Source: JBBSBR01 sp038251135
GTDB lineage: Bacteria; Patescibacteriota; Saccharimonadia; UBA4664
Direction: 5' to 3'
Length of the DNA: 45,093 bases
Assembly: GCA_038251135.1 (NCBI GenBank)
Contig: JBBSBR010000006.1
Span: 1 to 45,093, forward strand
Shown here: one piece after another, positions 14,610 to 23,941 of the stretch
How the letters are laid out: each line of letters starts with the position of its first letter
How positions within the stretch are numbered: the first letter of the stretch is position 1
The notes under the pieces: model-generated
Told to the model about the DNA's origin: nothing
The model's database searches: none
Seen by the model: only the letters and a program-made list of their open reading frames with translations
Position numbers and translations under genes: made by a program

Positions 14610-15482
14610 TTAGGCCACCCGGAGCAGCCACTCGACCGACATCACTTGAGCGCATTGGTTGCTGCAGACTTTGTTGAAATCGGCACAGGCGGGGCAAAGC
14701 AGTATTAGTTCATTGCAGGCTTTGTTGGCGCAATTGTGATAATCATTGGTGGACTCCGGGCACAGCCGGCAGCTGCCGATCGCTTGGGGCGCGTCGCCGA
14801 AGCCGACTTTCATACGCTCGTCAAAGACGAAGCACTCGCCTTCGAAGGCACCGTCCGGCTTAGCCTGGGCATACTTGATGATGCCGCCTTCGAGCTGATA
14901 GAGATCATTGAAGCCTTTGCGCTTCATGAGTGCCGTCACCTTCTCGCAACGTATGCCGCCGGTGCAGTAGGTTACGACCTTCTTGTCTTTGATATCTTCG
15001 TAGCCGTCGAGCAAGTCGGGCAGATCCTTGAAGTGCCGGATATCCGGGGTCACCGCGCGCTTGAACTTACCGATCGCTGATTCGTAATTATTGCGGGTAT
15101 CAAAAACGACCACGTTCGGGTCTTTGAGCATTTCATCGAATTCATCCGGCGTGATCATGGTGGCGGTATCGGCCTGGTCGACCTCGATGCCGAGAGTGAC
15201 GATCTCCGGGCGAACTTTGATGCGCAAGCGGGGAAACGGAATCGTTTCGGACTCGTCGCGCTTATAGACGATACCGCTGAAAAGTTCATGGTTGTTCATG
15301 GCGTCAATGTAGGCGTCCACGGCTTCGGCGGTGCCGGCCAGCGTGCCGTTGATGCCCTCGGCGGCGAGCAATATACGGCCCTTGATACCCAGATTCTCAC
15401 AAAGCTTCCGTTGCCAAACCATTTCGGCCTGCGCATCAGGTAAGATTACGAACTTATAATAGAGGATAACGGCATACTTCAT
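14610..15482 (-). CDS. trhO: tRNA uridine(34) hydroxylase TrhO (YceA-type rhodanese)
   Basis: A 290-aa protein beginning MKYAVILYYKFVIL, with the family's N-terminal acylphosphatase-like domain (GINGTLAGT near 43-51), a rhodanese domain with active-site loop CTGGIRCE (Cys173, Cys179), and a C-terminal Cys-rich segment (CRLCPES, NCANKAC, LLCPAC, CSNQC) likely to bind zinc. TrhO makes 5-hydroxyuridine at tRNA position 34. I chose ATG 15482 because a TTGAGA / TATCAT promoter (15493-15521) ends 10 nt upstream, making longer starts unlikely; the in-frame ATG at 15491 abuts the -10 box. It is a single gene, probably near-leaderless. Confidence 0.9.
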   Translation of the reverse strand: MKYAVILYYKFVILPDAQAEMVWQRKLCENLGIKGRILLAAEGINGTLAGTAEAVDAYIDAMNNHELFSGIVYKRDESETIPFPRLRIKVRPEIVTLGIEVDQADTATMITPDEFDEMLKDPNVVVFDTRNNYESAIGKFKRAVTPDIRHFKDLPDLLDGYEDIKDKKVVTYCTGGIRCEKVTALMKRKGFNDLYQLEGGIIKYAQAKPDGAFEGECFVFDERMKVGFGDAPQAIGSCRLCPESTNDYHNCANKACNELILLCPACADFNKVCSNQCAQVMSVEWLLRVA

Positions 15483-15492
15483 ATGAGTCATA

Positions 15493-15521
15493 ATGATACG
15501 TTTTCTCAGATGTTTTCTCAA
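15493..15521 (-). promoter_or_regulatory. Promoter of trhO
   Basis: Minus strand TTGAGA (15516-15521), 17-bp spacer, TATCAT (15493-15498). The predicted start lies 2-4 nt from ATG 15482, which decides the start codon in favour of the shorter protein. Confidence 0.55.
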
Positions 15522-15643
15522 GCCTCCAAGGGTCGGTTTTCTTGACTCTGTATCTGATGCGACCAATACTGGAACCAGAAACAAAAGTTCTTGTGATGTG
15601 CCCAATTCTTTGACAACCTATTCCCCATTTGGAGGGAGGGCAG

Positions 15644-17554
15644 ATGCTCACCGAAGAACTTCCTGTAACACCAGAAATTCTCGACCGGCTCTGCAACCTG
15701 ATTTTCGATACCGATACGAAGGCCGTCGTCTTTGTGGGTGAGACCGGCAGCGGTAAGACCACGCTGGTTCCGCCGGCGCTCTACCTGCGTCTCACTGCGC
15801 CGTTCAAAGAGATCGTCGTCCTCATGCCGACGCGTATCTCCACGGTGGCCGCCGCCACCTACGTGGCCAAACTCATGGGCGTCCAACTTGGCGGTCTCGT
15901 GGGCTATCGAACCGGCTTCGAGAAGAACTACTCTCGAGACACCAAGGTTTTCTTCGAGACAGTCGCCTACGAGTTGGCACTACAGCTCAATAGCGAGCGT
16001 CAGGGGCTCATAGTAGTCATGGACGAACTCCATAACTACAGCGAGCCTCAAGTAGTCGTCTTGGCTTGGCTACAGCGAGAGATCAACCGCCGTAACGATA
16101 TGAAGCTCGTCACGATGAGCGCCACGATCGATGCGGACACAGTGAGTACGTATCTGGGCAACTGCCCTGTAATCACCGTGCCAGGCAGATCGTTCCCGGT
16201 CACTTGGCACACCGCCAAGGATGCCGCCGGCACGACGGCGTATCTCCTGAGTCAAGGCAAGAATGTTCAGCTCTTCGTGGAAGGCAAAGCCCAGATCAAG
16301 GAGATGACGGCTATCGTCTCGGCTATGATCAACGGCAAAGCCGAATTTCTGCCCCTTCACTCCGAGCTCACCGTCGAAGACCAGGAGCGGGTCTTTAGCA
16401 ACTATCCCCTCCCGCGATGCGTCATTAGTACCAACGCCGGAGAGTCGTCGATAACCATTCCCAACAACCATGCGGTCGTGTCCAACGGTCGCGTGCGCAC
16501 CATGACGGTGATAGACGGCATCAAAACGCTCATCGTCACCGACACGCCGCAAGACAGCATGAAGCAGCAGGCCGGGCGTGCCGGACGGCAGATTAACGGT
16601 GAATTCTGGGACTGCTCCGGTAAGCCGTTCAGGAAGCGGCCCAAGTATCAGGTCCCCGAAATCCAGCGCGTGCCGCTCGGCCAGGTTATCCTGAAACTAG
16701 CGGCCGTCGATGTGGTGGCGTCCGACCTTAATTTCCTGCACTTGCCGAATCCCCAAAACATCAAGTTGGCGGTCGAGCGACTCAAGTCGCTCGGGGCGCT
16801 TGAGTCGAAGGGCAAGATCACCGAAATCGGGCTCCTTATGAGTCGGCTCCCGGCCGAAGTTCAGATCGCCCGCATGGTAGTTGAGGCACAGCGACTGGGC
16901 GTTCTCGAGCAAGTCGTAACGATTGCCGCCTGCGTGGAGGCCAAGGGCGTGCGTGATTTCGCGAATGAGAACTCTCCGTTTAGCGGCGTCGATGACCGCG
17001 ACAACTGGAAAGCACTCACCGCCGAGGATCGCTCCGACCTGCTTGCCGAACTCGACTGCTACCTTCGCGCCGAGCGTATGACGCCGGACGAGCGGTTAGT
17101 AGCCGGCATTCACGAGAAGCGCTTCCTGCGAGCCGTCGAGATTCGCGACCACCTCGTGCGGGCCTTGCGATCGGTGGACATCGAAGTCGTCAGTACCAAC
17201 ACCGATCGCAATGCAGTCCTGAGAGCCTGCGTTGCTGGACTCCAGGACCATGTCTACCGTCCAATCGGTAACGGCCAGTACGTCAACGGTTCCGGGTCGC
17301 CTCGTCAATTGGCCCACGGCAATGTCATTGAAGAGGCCGGCAAGAACCTGATCGTGGGCATCCCCTTCGGTCTCGAGGTTGCCCGTAAGCATAAGGGGCA
17401 AAAAGTGCCCAAGATGGAGATGGTCGACCTCATTCTCTTCCCGTCGATCGTGCCCAAAGACTGGGTACGGAGTCCCGTAAGCAAGAAACTGCGCTCCAGC
17501 CGAGCGCCGAGGACCCAACAACGGCCCAGGCAGGCCATCCGAGCCAGCACCTGA
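15644..17554 (+). CDS. DExH-box helicase of the HrpA/HrpB type
   Basis: A 636-aa superfamily 2 NTPase: P-loop GETGSGKTT (32-40), motif Ia MPTRISTVAAA, DELH (127-130), SAT (159-161), motif V-like STNAGESSITIPN and motif VI QQAGRAGRQ (308-316), followed by a winged-helix/ratchet-like region (about 350-480). HrpA-like enzymes remodel RNA, including stalled translation complexes; HrpB is less understood. The protein is shorter than E. coli HrpA and lacks its long C-terminal domain. It ends in a basic tail (RSSRAPRTQQRPRQAIR). ATG 15644 is preceded by GGAGGGAGGG with good spacing; the TTG at 15629 is too close to it. Confidence 0.9.
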   Translation: MLTEELPVTPEILDRLCNLIFDTDTKAVVFVGETGSGKTTLVPPALYLRLTAPFKEIVVLMPTRISTVAAATYVAKLMGVQLGGLVGYRTGFEKNYSRDTKVFFETVAYELALQLNSERQGLIVVMDELHNYSEPQVVVLAWLQREINRRNDMKLVTMSATIDADTVSTYLGNCPVITVPGRSFPVTWHTAKDAAGTTAYLLSQGKNVQLFVEGKAQIKEMTAIVSAMINGKAEFLPLHSELTVEDQERVFSNYPLPRCVISTNAGESSITIPNNHAVVSNGRVRTMTVIDGIKTLIVTDTPQDSMKQQAGRAGRQINGEFWDCSGKPFRKRPKYQVPEIQRVPLGQVILKLAAVDVVASDLNFLHLPNPQNIKLAVERLKSLGALESKGKITEIGLLMSRLPAEVQIARMVVEAQRLGVLEQVVTIAACVEAKGVRDFANENSPFSGVDDRDNWKALTAEDRSDLLAELDCYLRAERMTPDERLVAGIHEKRFLRAVEIRDHLVRALRSVDIEVVSTNTDRNAVLRACVAGLQDHVYRPIGNGQYVNGSGSPRQLAHGNVIEEAGKNLIVGIPFGLEVARKHKGQKVPKMEMVDLILFPSIVPKDWVRSPVSKKLRSSRAPRTQQRPRQAIRAST

Positions 17555-17571
17555 CCAACACCAGCCCGATC

Positions 17572-17610
17572 GGGGCGGGATTACTCACGTAATCCCGCCC
17601 CTACTTTTTT
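17572..17610 (+). terminator. Intrinsic terminator of the helicase gene
   Basis: Perfect 13-bp stem GGGGCGGGATTAC / GTAATCCCGCCCC (17572-17584, 17589-17601), 4-nt loop, then a six-T run at 17605-17610. Confidence 0.9.
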
Positions 17611-17700
17611 GTCGATTTTTACACATCACGAGAATGGTCGAGTAGTGTATCCTAATAAGGATAATCTACGCGCTGCACATAAACTGAGGGAAACCCAATT

Positions 17701-19869
17701 TTGGCTGAAAAGAAATCAGATCTAAACGACGAATATAATCATGACTACCTGCCGTCCAAGTGGTTACGCATTGGCATACCCGTGGTCCTGCTTGGTGTGT
17801 GGTTTGCCTTAGCCGGTATCGGCGGTCCGACCTTCGGGAAAATTTCGGATGTTTCGAGCAACGATCAGGCATCGTTTTTGCCGGCCAACTCAGAATCAAC
17901 CAAAGTCTCGGAGGCCCAAGCTAGGTTCTCAACCGCCAAGAATATTCCGGCCATCGTGGTCCTCGAATCAAAAACTAAGCTGACCCCAGCCGACTTGCCA
18001 TTCTACAAACAGCTGGGCGTCGAACTAGGACAAGTCGACGGCGTGAGCTCGCCAACTCCTCCGGCTACCACGTCCGTCGTAGGACCGATTCCGTCGGCCG
18101 ACGGATACGCCGTGGAATACATTGTGCCGGTTGCCAGCACGAGCAACATCAAGCCGACGGTCGTTGCGTTGCGCAAAACGGCAGACGCCAACCTACCGGC
18201 GGGCGTATCGGCCTACGTCACCGGACCGGCGGGTTTTGTAGCCGACCTGTTCGATGCCTTTGGCGGGGTCGACGGTATTTTGCTCATCGTCGCCGTTACG
18301 GCGGTCTTCATAATCCTACTACTCGTTTACCGTTCGGTGGTTTTGCCGTTTCTCGTTCTGCTAACCGCCATCTTTGCGCTATCGGCGGCCATCCTCGTGG
18401 TCTACCAGATGGCCGTCTGGGGCTGGATAAAGCTGAATGGTCAAAGCCAAGGAATATTATCGATTCTGGTGATTGGTGCGGCTACCGACTATGCCTTGCT
18501 CATTTCGGCTCGATATCGTGAATCGCTTGAGCATGTGCAATCCAAATGGATCGCCATCCAGCACGCCGTTAAGGTCTCGTTTGAACCGATCAGTGCCGCC
18601 GGCGCAACGGTCGTATTGGCTTTGCTGTGTTTGCTCTTCTCAAGTCTCAACTCCAACCGCAGCCTCGGGCCGGTGGCGGCCATAGGTATCGTCTTTTCCT
18701 ATTTGGCCGCTTTGACGTTGTTACCGGTCCTGCTGGCAATCTTTGGGCGTATAGCGTTCTGGCCGATGACCCCCAAGCTGAAGCCGGCCGCTAGTAATCA
18801 TCCCGACGAAACAAAAATTCCCGGTTTGGCAGGCGTTTCTGGGTTATGGAGACGCGTCGGCACGCTCATTGCCCGCCACCCGCGCCGTACGTGGTTTATG
18901 TCGCTCTTGCTCCTGGGAATCTGCCTGCTCGGTCTGCCGCAACTCAAAGCGAGCGGCGTCTCGCAGGCCGACATATTGCTCGGCAAATCGAATGCCGTGG
19001 ACGGCCAGAAAGTTCTCGGTAAACACTTTGACGCCGGCTCCGGCAGCCCGGTGGTAATTATTGCCGACGCTACGACGGCCGATCGGACGTTGGCTCTTGT
19101 AAAATCCAATTCAGGCATCAGCAGCGCCATCGTCTACTCATCGCCAGCCGCTCCGGGAACACCGGTTGTCATTAACGGTAAAGTTCTCATAAACGCCACG
19201 CTCAAAGACGAAGCGGAGTCTGATGCTGCCACGCAAGTAGTAAAAGAGCTGCGGTCAGATCTGAAATCGGTCGCTCCGTCGGCCATCGTCGGCGGTGTTA
19301 CGGCAACCTCGCTCGATACCAGTACCACCGCAACTGCCGATCTCTACAAGATATTTCCGATCGTCCTGGGCGTTATTTTGATCATCCTTATGCTACTGTT
19401 GCGTTCCATCTTGGCACCGGTTCTCCTCATAGCCAGCGTGGTCATAAGTTTTGGGGCAGCCCTCGGCGTCTCGGCCTTCGTTTTCAATAATGTCTTCCAC
19501 TTCCCCGGTGCCGATGCGGCCGTTCCGCTGTTTAGCTTTATCTTCCTCGTTGCCCTCGGCGTTGACTACAATATCTTCCTCATGACGCGCGTTCGCGAAG
19601 AATCACAGAAGATCGGCACCAGACCGGGAATTCTGCGCGGACTCAGCGTGACGGGCAGCGTCATTACCTCGGCCGGCGTAGTATTGGCCGCCACCTTTGC
19701 GGCTTTGGCTGTGATTCCTATCCTTTTCCTTGCCGAAATTGCCTTCATCGTGGCCTTCGGCGTCCTCCTCGACACCGTCATCGTCCGATCGCTCCTAGTT
19801 CCCGCCCTGTCGTACGACATCGGCAAGGCTATCTGGTGGCCGTCGAAACTCTGGCGGCAGGGCAAATAG
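17701..19869 (+). CDS. MMPL-family RND transporter
   Basis: A 722-aa MMPL protein with the usual two halves: an N-terminal helix (22-41), an extracytoplasmic loop domain (50-185), five helices (about 190-355) containing IGAATDYALLISARYRE, a cytoplasmic linker, then helix 7, a second loop and five helices with VALGVDYNIFLMTRVREE. The G-x-x-x-D-Y motifs are the proton-relay signature of MMPL pumps, which export lipids or hydrophobic compounds. The start is TTG 17701, preceded by GAGGGA about 9 nt upstream; I found no better ATG. Clear stop; no gene partner. The preceding 90 nt contains AT-rich hexamers but no confident promoter. Confidence 0.93.
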   Translation: MAEKKSDLNDEYNHDYLPSKWLRIGIPVVLLGVWFALAGIGGPTFGKISDVSSNDQASFLPANSESTKVSEAQARFSTAKNIPAIVVLESKTKLTPADLPFYKQLGVELGQVDGVSSPTPPATTSVVGPIPSADGYAVEYIVPVASTSNIKPTVVALRKTADANLPAGVSAYVTGPAGFVADLFDAFGGVDGILLIVAVTAVFIILLLVYRSVVLPFLVLLTAIFALSAAILVVYQMAVWGWIKLNGQSQGILSILVIGAATDYALLISARYRESLEHVQSKWIAIQHAVKVSFEPISAAGATVVLALLCLLFSSLNSNRSLGPVAAIGIVFSYLAALTLLPVLLAIFGRIAFWPMTPKLKPAASNHPDETKIPGLAGVSGLWRRVGTLIARHPRRTWFMSLLLLGICLLGLPQLKASGVSQADILLGKSNAVDGQKVLGKHFDAGSGSPVVIIADATTADRTLALVKSNSGISSAIVYSSPAAPGTPVVINGKVLINATLKDEAESDAATQVVKELRSDLKSVAPSAIVGGVTATSLDTSTTATADLYKIFPIVLGVILIILMLLLRSILAPVLLIASVVISFGAALGVSAFVFNNVFHFPGADAAVPLFSFIFLVALGVDYNIFLMTRVREESQKIGTRPGILRGLSVTGSVITSAGVVLAATFAALAVIPILFLAEIAFIVAFGVLLDTVIVRSLLVPALSYDIGKAIWWPSKLWRQGK

Positions 19870-19955
19870 CCGAACCCAAACTAGGGTTGACAAATTGACT
19901 ATCCAACGCTCAAGTGAGATTATTGACTCAAGTAATAGCTATGCGAAGGAGCAAT

Positions 19956-20177
19956 ATGATTCTGCATCTATTGGGTTTTACAATTAGCGTCTTCTGGGCA
20001 ATCCTCCTGTTATTCATCTGGATCGCCATCGCGTTCTGGCCGGCTCGAGTCGCGGCGCGCAAGGGTCACAGTTTCTTGGGTTACTTTATCCTGAGTCTGT
20101 TCTTCTTTCCCTTGGCGCTCTTGGTTGCCTACCTGGCACCCGACCGCTACGACGGTACGCCTGGCCAGCCGATGTGA
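19956..20177 (+). CDS. Small two-helix membrane protein (73 aa)
   Basis: A 73-residue protein with two transmembrane helices (about residues 5-28 and 40-60) joined by a basic loop ARVAARKGHSFLGY and ending in a hydrophilic LAPDRYDGTPGQPM. AAGGAG sits 6 nt before ATG 19956; an upstream GTG (19914) lacks such a site and lies at a likely -10. This type of KGRS/GYF loop is common in small membrane proteins, and no function is known to me. A possible promoter is TTGACT (19895-19900), 17 bp, GATTAT (19918-19923). It follows the MMPL gene by 86 nt. Confidence 0.7.
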   Translation: MILHLLGFTISVFWAILLLFIWIAIAFWPARVAARKGHSFLGYFILSLFFFPLALLVAYLAPDRYDGTPGQPM

Positions 20178-20261
20178 TCGAATCTCCGATACCGGTACGA
20201 CCGGTGCCAAATCGAATAACCTAATTCAACTGCACTCGACCGGGTACGCGGCTTGTCGAGC

Positions 20262-20990
20262 TTAGACGCCGTGGACGCCGAACAGGTATCCAATGCCGTA
20301 GGTCACGACCATGGCGATGGCACCGCCGACCACCACGCGCAGGGTCGCCCGACCGGCATGGGCGCCACCGATTCTCGCACTCAAAGTGCCGGTAATTATG
20401 AGTGCTGCGAGTACCGCGACGAAGGTGACGGGGACGCGCCAGGTCGGATTGGGCGCCAGCGTAATGGCCGCCAACGGAATAACGGCGCCGACCACGAACG
20501 ACAGTGCCGAAGCGTAAGCCGCGTGCCAGGGATTGGTCAGCTCTTCGGGGTTAATATTAAGCTCGGCGTCGACGTGAGCGGCGAAGACGTCGTGCTCAGT
20601 CAGTTCGTGAGCCACGATCGTCGCCGTAGCGTGCGACATGCCTTTGGCTTCATAGATCGCGATCAGCTCCCGGAGCTCCTCCTCGGGGAAGTTTTCGAGT
20701 TCCCAACTTTCTTTGGCCAGGAGCGCTTTTTCGGTGTCCCGCTGACTGGAGACGGAGACGTACTCGCCGACGGCCATCGAGATAGCACCGGCAATCAGGC
20801 CGGCGACGCCGGTGGCCAGGATTATTGCGCTGGAACTAGTGGCTCCGGCGATGCCGACGACCAAACCCGAGATCGAAACGATGCCGTCGTTGGCACCGAG
20901 AACGGCGGCGCGCAGCCAGTTAAGCTTTACGCCCGAAGTATCGGTTTCATTGGCGGGATGTTGGGCGGACACGGTTTTAGGAATACTCAT
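20262..20990 (-). CDS. VIT1/CCC1-family iron/manganese transporter
   Basis: A 242-aa VIT-family protein: NWLRAAVLGANDGIVSISGLVVGIAGA (first helix with the conserved GANDGIVS), IAGAISMAVGEYVSVSSQRDTEKA (second helix and start of the cytoplasmic metal-binding region), the Glu-rich helices with EEELRELIAIYEAKG and ELTEHD, and three C-terminal helices. These proteins move Fe2+ or Mn2+ out of the cytoplasm. A TACACT box preceded by TGC (extended -10, 20997-21002) ends 6 nt before the ATG, so the mRNA should be leaderless. It stands alone. Confidence 0.93.
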   Translation of the reverse strand: MSIPKTVSAQHPANETDTSGVKLNWLRAAVLGANDGIVSISGLVVGIAGATSSSAIILATGVAGLIAGAISMAVGEYVSVSSQRDTEKALLAKESWELENFPEEELRELIAIYEAKGMSHATATIVAHELTEHDVFAAHVDAELNINPEELTNPWHAAYASALSFVVGAVIPLAAITLAPNPTWRVPVTFVAVLAALIITGTLSARIGGAHAGRATLRVVVGGAIAMVVTYGIGYLFGVHGV

Positions 20991-21086
20991 AGTCCTAGTG
21001 TAGCATTATCGGGATGCACGGCGGTATAAGACATTAATCACCGCCAAAACCCGCTCATGTCCACCCGCCTCAGCCGGTCGGCGCAA

Positions 21087-21115
21087 TTGGTTAGGCTAAC
21101 TTGTAATGCTATAAT
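21087..21115 (+). promoter_or_regulatory. Promoter of the flavin redox operon
   Basis: TTGGTT (21087-21092), 17-bp spacer, perfect TATAAT (21110-21115). ATG 21125 follows after 9 nt, so the leader is only about 2-3 nt and translation of the first gene is essentially leaderless. Confidence 0.7.
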
Positions 21116-21124
21116 TGAACCCAT

Positions 21125-22243
21125 ATGCACAAGTATTCCGTCGTTTCAAACGAGGCCCTGACGCCCACGACCACCATCATCACTCTCCGATTAGACGTGA
21201 CTGAGCGCCCGTTCGCATTTGTACCCGGGCAATACGCAGCAATCAGCTTCTATCATAAGTCACGCCCCTCCGCGGCGCGCTGTTTCTCAATCGTCAGCTC
21301 ACCGACCGAACCGGGAATTCTGCAGTTCAGTATGCGCAACGGCGGTCGCTTTACTCGAGCCTTAAGTCGGGTACCCGTAGGCGGAACGATCGAAGTCAGA
21401 GGGCCGTTCGGCGGATTTGTATTTGACCAGATACGCGACCGGCAAGCGGTTTTTCTAGCCGGCGGCATCGGTATCACCCCCTTTATGAGCATGATCCGAT
21501 ATCTCTCGCAGATACAGGCTCCAAACGAGATTACGCTGCTCTACAGCTGTCGAAACCAAGACGATATCCCGTTCTTCGAAGAGCTCAAGCGGCTCGAGCA
21601 GTCCAACCCGCACTTTCATGTGTCGTACGTAATCGGGCAGGGCGCTACCGACAAGCTGCACGGTCAAACCGTGAAGACGGGATTCATATCGCCGGAGGTT
21701 ATCGACGGCGTCGTTCACGGTGCCTATGCCGAGCGATCGTTCTATATCTGCGGACCGCCGCCGTTCATGAAGGGCATGACCAACATTTTGCGAGCCAAAG
21801 GCACCGCGGAAGACCGCATTTTGACCGAGGCCTTCGGCCAAGGCTCCAACCGGCAAACCGGGAAGCTCCGCAGCTGGCCGTTTAATATTTATGTCATGGG
21901 CGCGGTCGGGGTGGCACTCGGCAGTTTGATCGTCATGGCGGTCGACCTACTCAAAACTCTGCCACCGACTACTCTCTTGGGGCTGTCGAACGCCGAAGCG
22001 GCACCGGCCTCGACCAACTCTCGCCAAGCCGATCTGGATCAACTCGTCAACAGCCTCCCCAGCTCACTGAGCCCGGGACCGCCGTCGGATGCGGTGATTG
22101 CGGCTAGACTAGCTGCCGTTCCGAAGACGGCTGCACGCTCGGCTACGCCAGCGCCCGCCCCAGCCGTCATCTATAAGCCGGCACCGACTCCCCGCGCCCT
22201 TGTCTGCTCGACCACCCCGAGCGGTGTAAAGACATGCTACTAA
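21125..22243 (+). CDS. FNR-type flavin reductase with membrane anchor and Ala/Pro tail
   Basis: A 372-aa protein. Residues 1-245 are a ferredoxin-NADP reductase module: FAD-binding RCFSIVSS (52-59), pyrophosphate loop, NAD(P)-binding GGIGITPFMS (113-122), and YICGPPPFM (207-215). It should move electrons from NAD(P)H to FAD. A transmembrane helix (about 254-276) follows, then a hydrophilic Ala/Pro-rich tail ending with CSTTPSGVKTCY, whose two cysteines could form a disulfide outside the cell. So the reductase is tethered to the cytoplasmic face. It overlaps ApbE by 10 nt. Function together with the downstream heme protein is inferred from the operon. Confidence 0.88.
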   Translation: MHKYSVVSNEALTPTTTIITLRLDVTERPFAFVPGQYAAISFYHKSRPSAARCFSIVSSPTEPGILQFSMRNGGRFTRALSRVPVGGTIEVRGPFGGFVFDQIRDRQAVFLAGGIGITPFMSMIRYLSQIQAPNEITLLYSCRNQDDIPFFEELKRLEQSNPHFHVSYVIGQGATDKLHGQTVKTGFISPEVIDGVVHGAYAERSFYICGPPPFMKGMTNILRAKGTAEDRILTEAFGQGSNRQTGKLRSWPFNIYVMGAVGVALGSLIVMAVDLLKTLPPTTLLGLSNAEAAPASTNSRQADLDQLVNSLPSSLSPGPPSDAVIAARLAAVPKTAARSATPAPAPAVIYKPAPTPRALVCSTTPSGVKTCY

Positions 22244-23226
22244 CTATGCTTAAACAATTTTCCCAGACCAACTTGGCCCTCGGCAGCGACGTAACTCTAA
22301 CGGTTGTATGCGAGGCCGCCGAGACCCGCGTCGATGATCTGTTTAAACAATTGTGGCAGGTAATTTATCGCTTCGAGCGCCAGTTTAGCCGATTCCTTCC
22401 GCAAAGCGAATTGTCGGTGTTCAATCGTTCTGCCGGTCTGAAACAGCCTATTACGCCCGAATTTAGAGATATCCTTCAGGTTGCCCGGCAACTGAGCCAG
22501 GAAACCGACGGCCTGTTTAATCCCTTCGTCCTGCCGGCTCTCCAGCGGGCCGGCTACACCAAATCCTTCGCTGAAGGCTACGGCAACGACCGACATGACG
22601 ATCACTCTGCCCGGCAGGTCGTGCCGCCCGATGAACTTGAGCTGGGGGAAGCTTGGGCCGCCATACCCTTCGGGACGGCGCTCGATCTCGGCGGCTGCGG
22701 CAAGGGGTATTTGGCCGATCGACTGGCCGATCACTTCGTGCCCGACTGGGTTCACGGTTTCTGGTTCTCGATGGGGGGCGACGTCGTCGGCGCCGGCCAT
22801 GACGACACCGACCAGCCCTGGACCGTCTCGATTTATAGCGACGTCGAACTGGGAACCGACAGTCCCTGGTCGATCCGGACCTCGAGCGGCAAGTTTGCGG
22901 CGGCTACCTCGAGTACCGGTGTTCGAGCGGGCACCCAAAATGGCAAGCCCTGGCACCACATTATCGATCCCCGGACACAAGCCCCGGCCGTCAGCGACCT
23001 AAACCTAGCGACCGTCTACACGCCTTCGGCCGTGAGGGCGGACGTGCTTGCATCATGCGCGATTATCCTTGGGTCACAGGCGGCTGTACCGTTTTTGAAG
23101 GCTCGCGGAGTAGACGCGGCATTACTGCAGGGCGGCAAACCGCAAAACGCCCTCATGACAAAATTCGGCGACGCACTGCGCCATAATCTCCATAAATCGC
23201 ATGATGAGGCAGTGTCGCATGCGTAG
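22234..23226 (+). CDS. apbE: FAD:protein FMN transferase (ApbE)
   Basis: A 330-aa ApbE: FSRFLPQSELSVFNRSAG at the N-terminus, TDGLFNPFVLPAL, DLGGCGKGYLADRL (151-164), SMGGDVVG (179-186), WHHIIDPRT (240-248), and a C-terminal segment with the RADVLASC metal/flavin region. ApbE uses FAD to attach FMN covalently to Thr or Ser in target proteins. Unusual: I see no signal peptide or lipobox, whereas most ApbE proteins act outside the cytoplasm. None of the neighbouring proteins shows the canonical S-G-A-T/S acceptor motif. It overlaps the reductase by 10 nt and the heme protein by 8 nt, so it is tightly coupled. Confidence 0.92.
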   Translation: MLLTMLKQFSQTNLALGSDVTLTVVCEAAETRVDDLFKQLWQVIYRFERQFSRFLPQSELSVFNRSAGLKQPITPEFRDILQVARQLSQETDGLFNPFVLPALQRAGYTKSFAEGYGNDRHDDHSARQVVPPDELELGEAWAAIPFGTALDLGGCGKGYLADRLADHFVPDWVHGFWFSMGGDVVGAGHDDTDQPWTVSIYSDVELGTDSPWSIRTSSGKFAAATSSTGVRAGTQNGKPWHHIIDPRTQAPAVSDLNLATVYTPSAVRADVLASCAIILGSQAAVPFLKARGVDAALLQGGKPQNALMTKFGDALRHNLHKSHDEAVSHA

Positions 23227-23941
23227 ATTAATACTCAGCCTGACATTTATGACGATGGTCGGCATCTCCGGTGGCGCCCTGTTCGCCGGACCGGTTTCGG
23301 CTGCTTCAAGCCAAGAATCCGGTAATCTGATCGTCCGATCAATACCCGGCCCGACGCTGGCCGAAACTCTGGCCGCCCGGGCCAAGACCACGTGGCCGTG
23401 GTACCTGACCCGAGCCTCCGGCTTGGTAGCAGCCGGCGCGCTGATCCTCCTCATGCTATCCGGCATCGGCCAGGTCACCGGCTCGACCTTCCGTATATTA
23501 GAGCCGCTCACGGCTTGGGCGTCGCACCGGGCGCTCGGCATTACCTTCAGCATCGCTATCCTGATCCATGGGGGCAGTATCTTGTTCGACCACTTCGTAC
23601 CGTTCACACTCTGGCAACTGCTGGTGCCCTGGATGTCCACCTACAAACCGATCACGGTCCTGGGCGTTAACCTCGGTTCGTTCTATGTCGCGGCGGGCAT
23701 CCTGGCTTTTTACGGCGCGCTGCTGGTGATGGTAACCTCGCTGATCTGGGTCGAGAAAAAGCCGCGGCCGTGGAAGTTGGTACACCTGTTAACCTACGCC
23801 GTGATGCTTCTGGTATTTGTCCACGCCTTGTATCTGGGAACCGATCTGTTGCACGGCATACTGCGATGGATTTGGATACTGCTGGGAGCCGTAACCGTTA
23901 TCGCAGTCATGAGCAGGCTGCGGAGGGCTAACACGGCATGA
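23219..23941 (+). CDS. Ferric-reductase-like transmembrane heme protein
   Basis: A 240-aa protein with an N-terminal signal-like helix (about 3-28, cleavage plausible near VSA-AS) and five to six further helices. Two pairs of histidines, H103/H117 and H189/H202, are spaced 14 and 13 residues apart, the pattern by which ferric-reductase/MsrQ-type proteins hold two b-hemes across the membrane. It probably passes electrons from the cytoplasmic reductase to an extracellular acceptor. I chose ATG 23219 (overlapping the ApbE stop) because GAGG precedes it; ATG 23201 has no such site. It overlaps the next gene by ATGA. Confidence 0.85.
   Translation: MRRLILSLTFMTMVGISGGALFAGPVSAASSQESGNLIVRSIPGPTLAETLAARAKTTWPWYLTRASGLVAAGALILLMLSGIGQVTGSTFRILEPLTAWASHRALGITFSIAILIHGGSILFDHFVPFTLWQLLVPWMSTYKPITVLGVNLGSFYVAAGILAFYGALLVMVTSLIWVEKKPRPWKLVHLLTYAVMLLVFVHALYLGTDLLHGILRWIWILLGAVTVIAVMSRLRRANTA

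Noticed and set aside
15605..15644. TTGACA at 15610-15615 as promoter for the helicase gene
   Set aside because: No -10 hexamer at suitable spacing before the ribosome-binding site; the true promoter is not evident.
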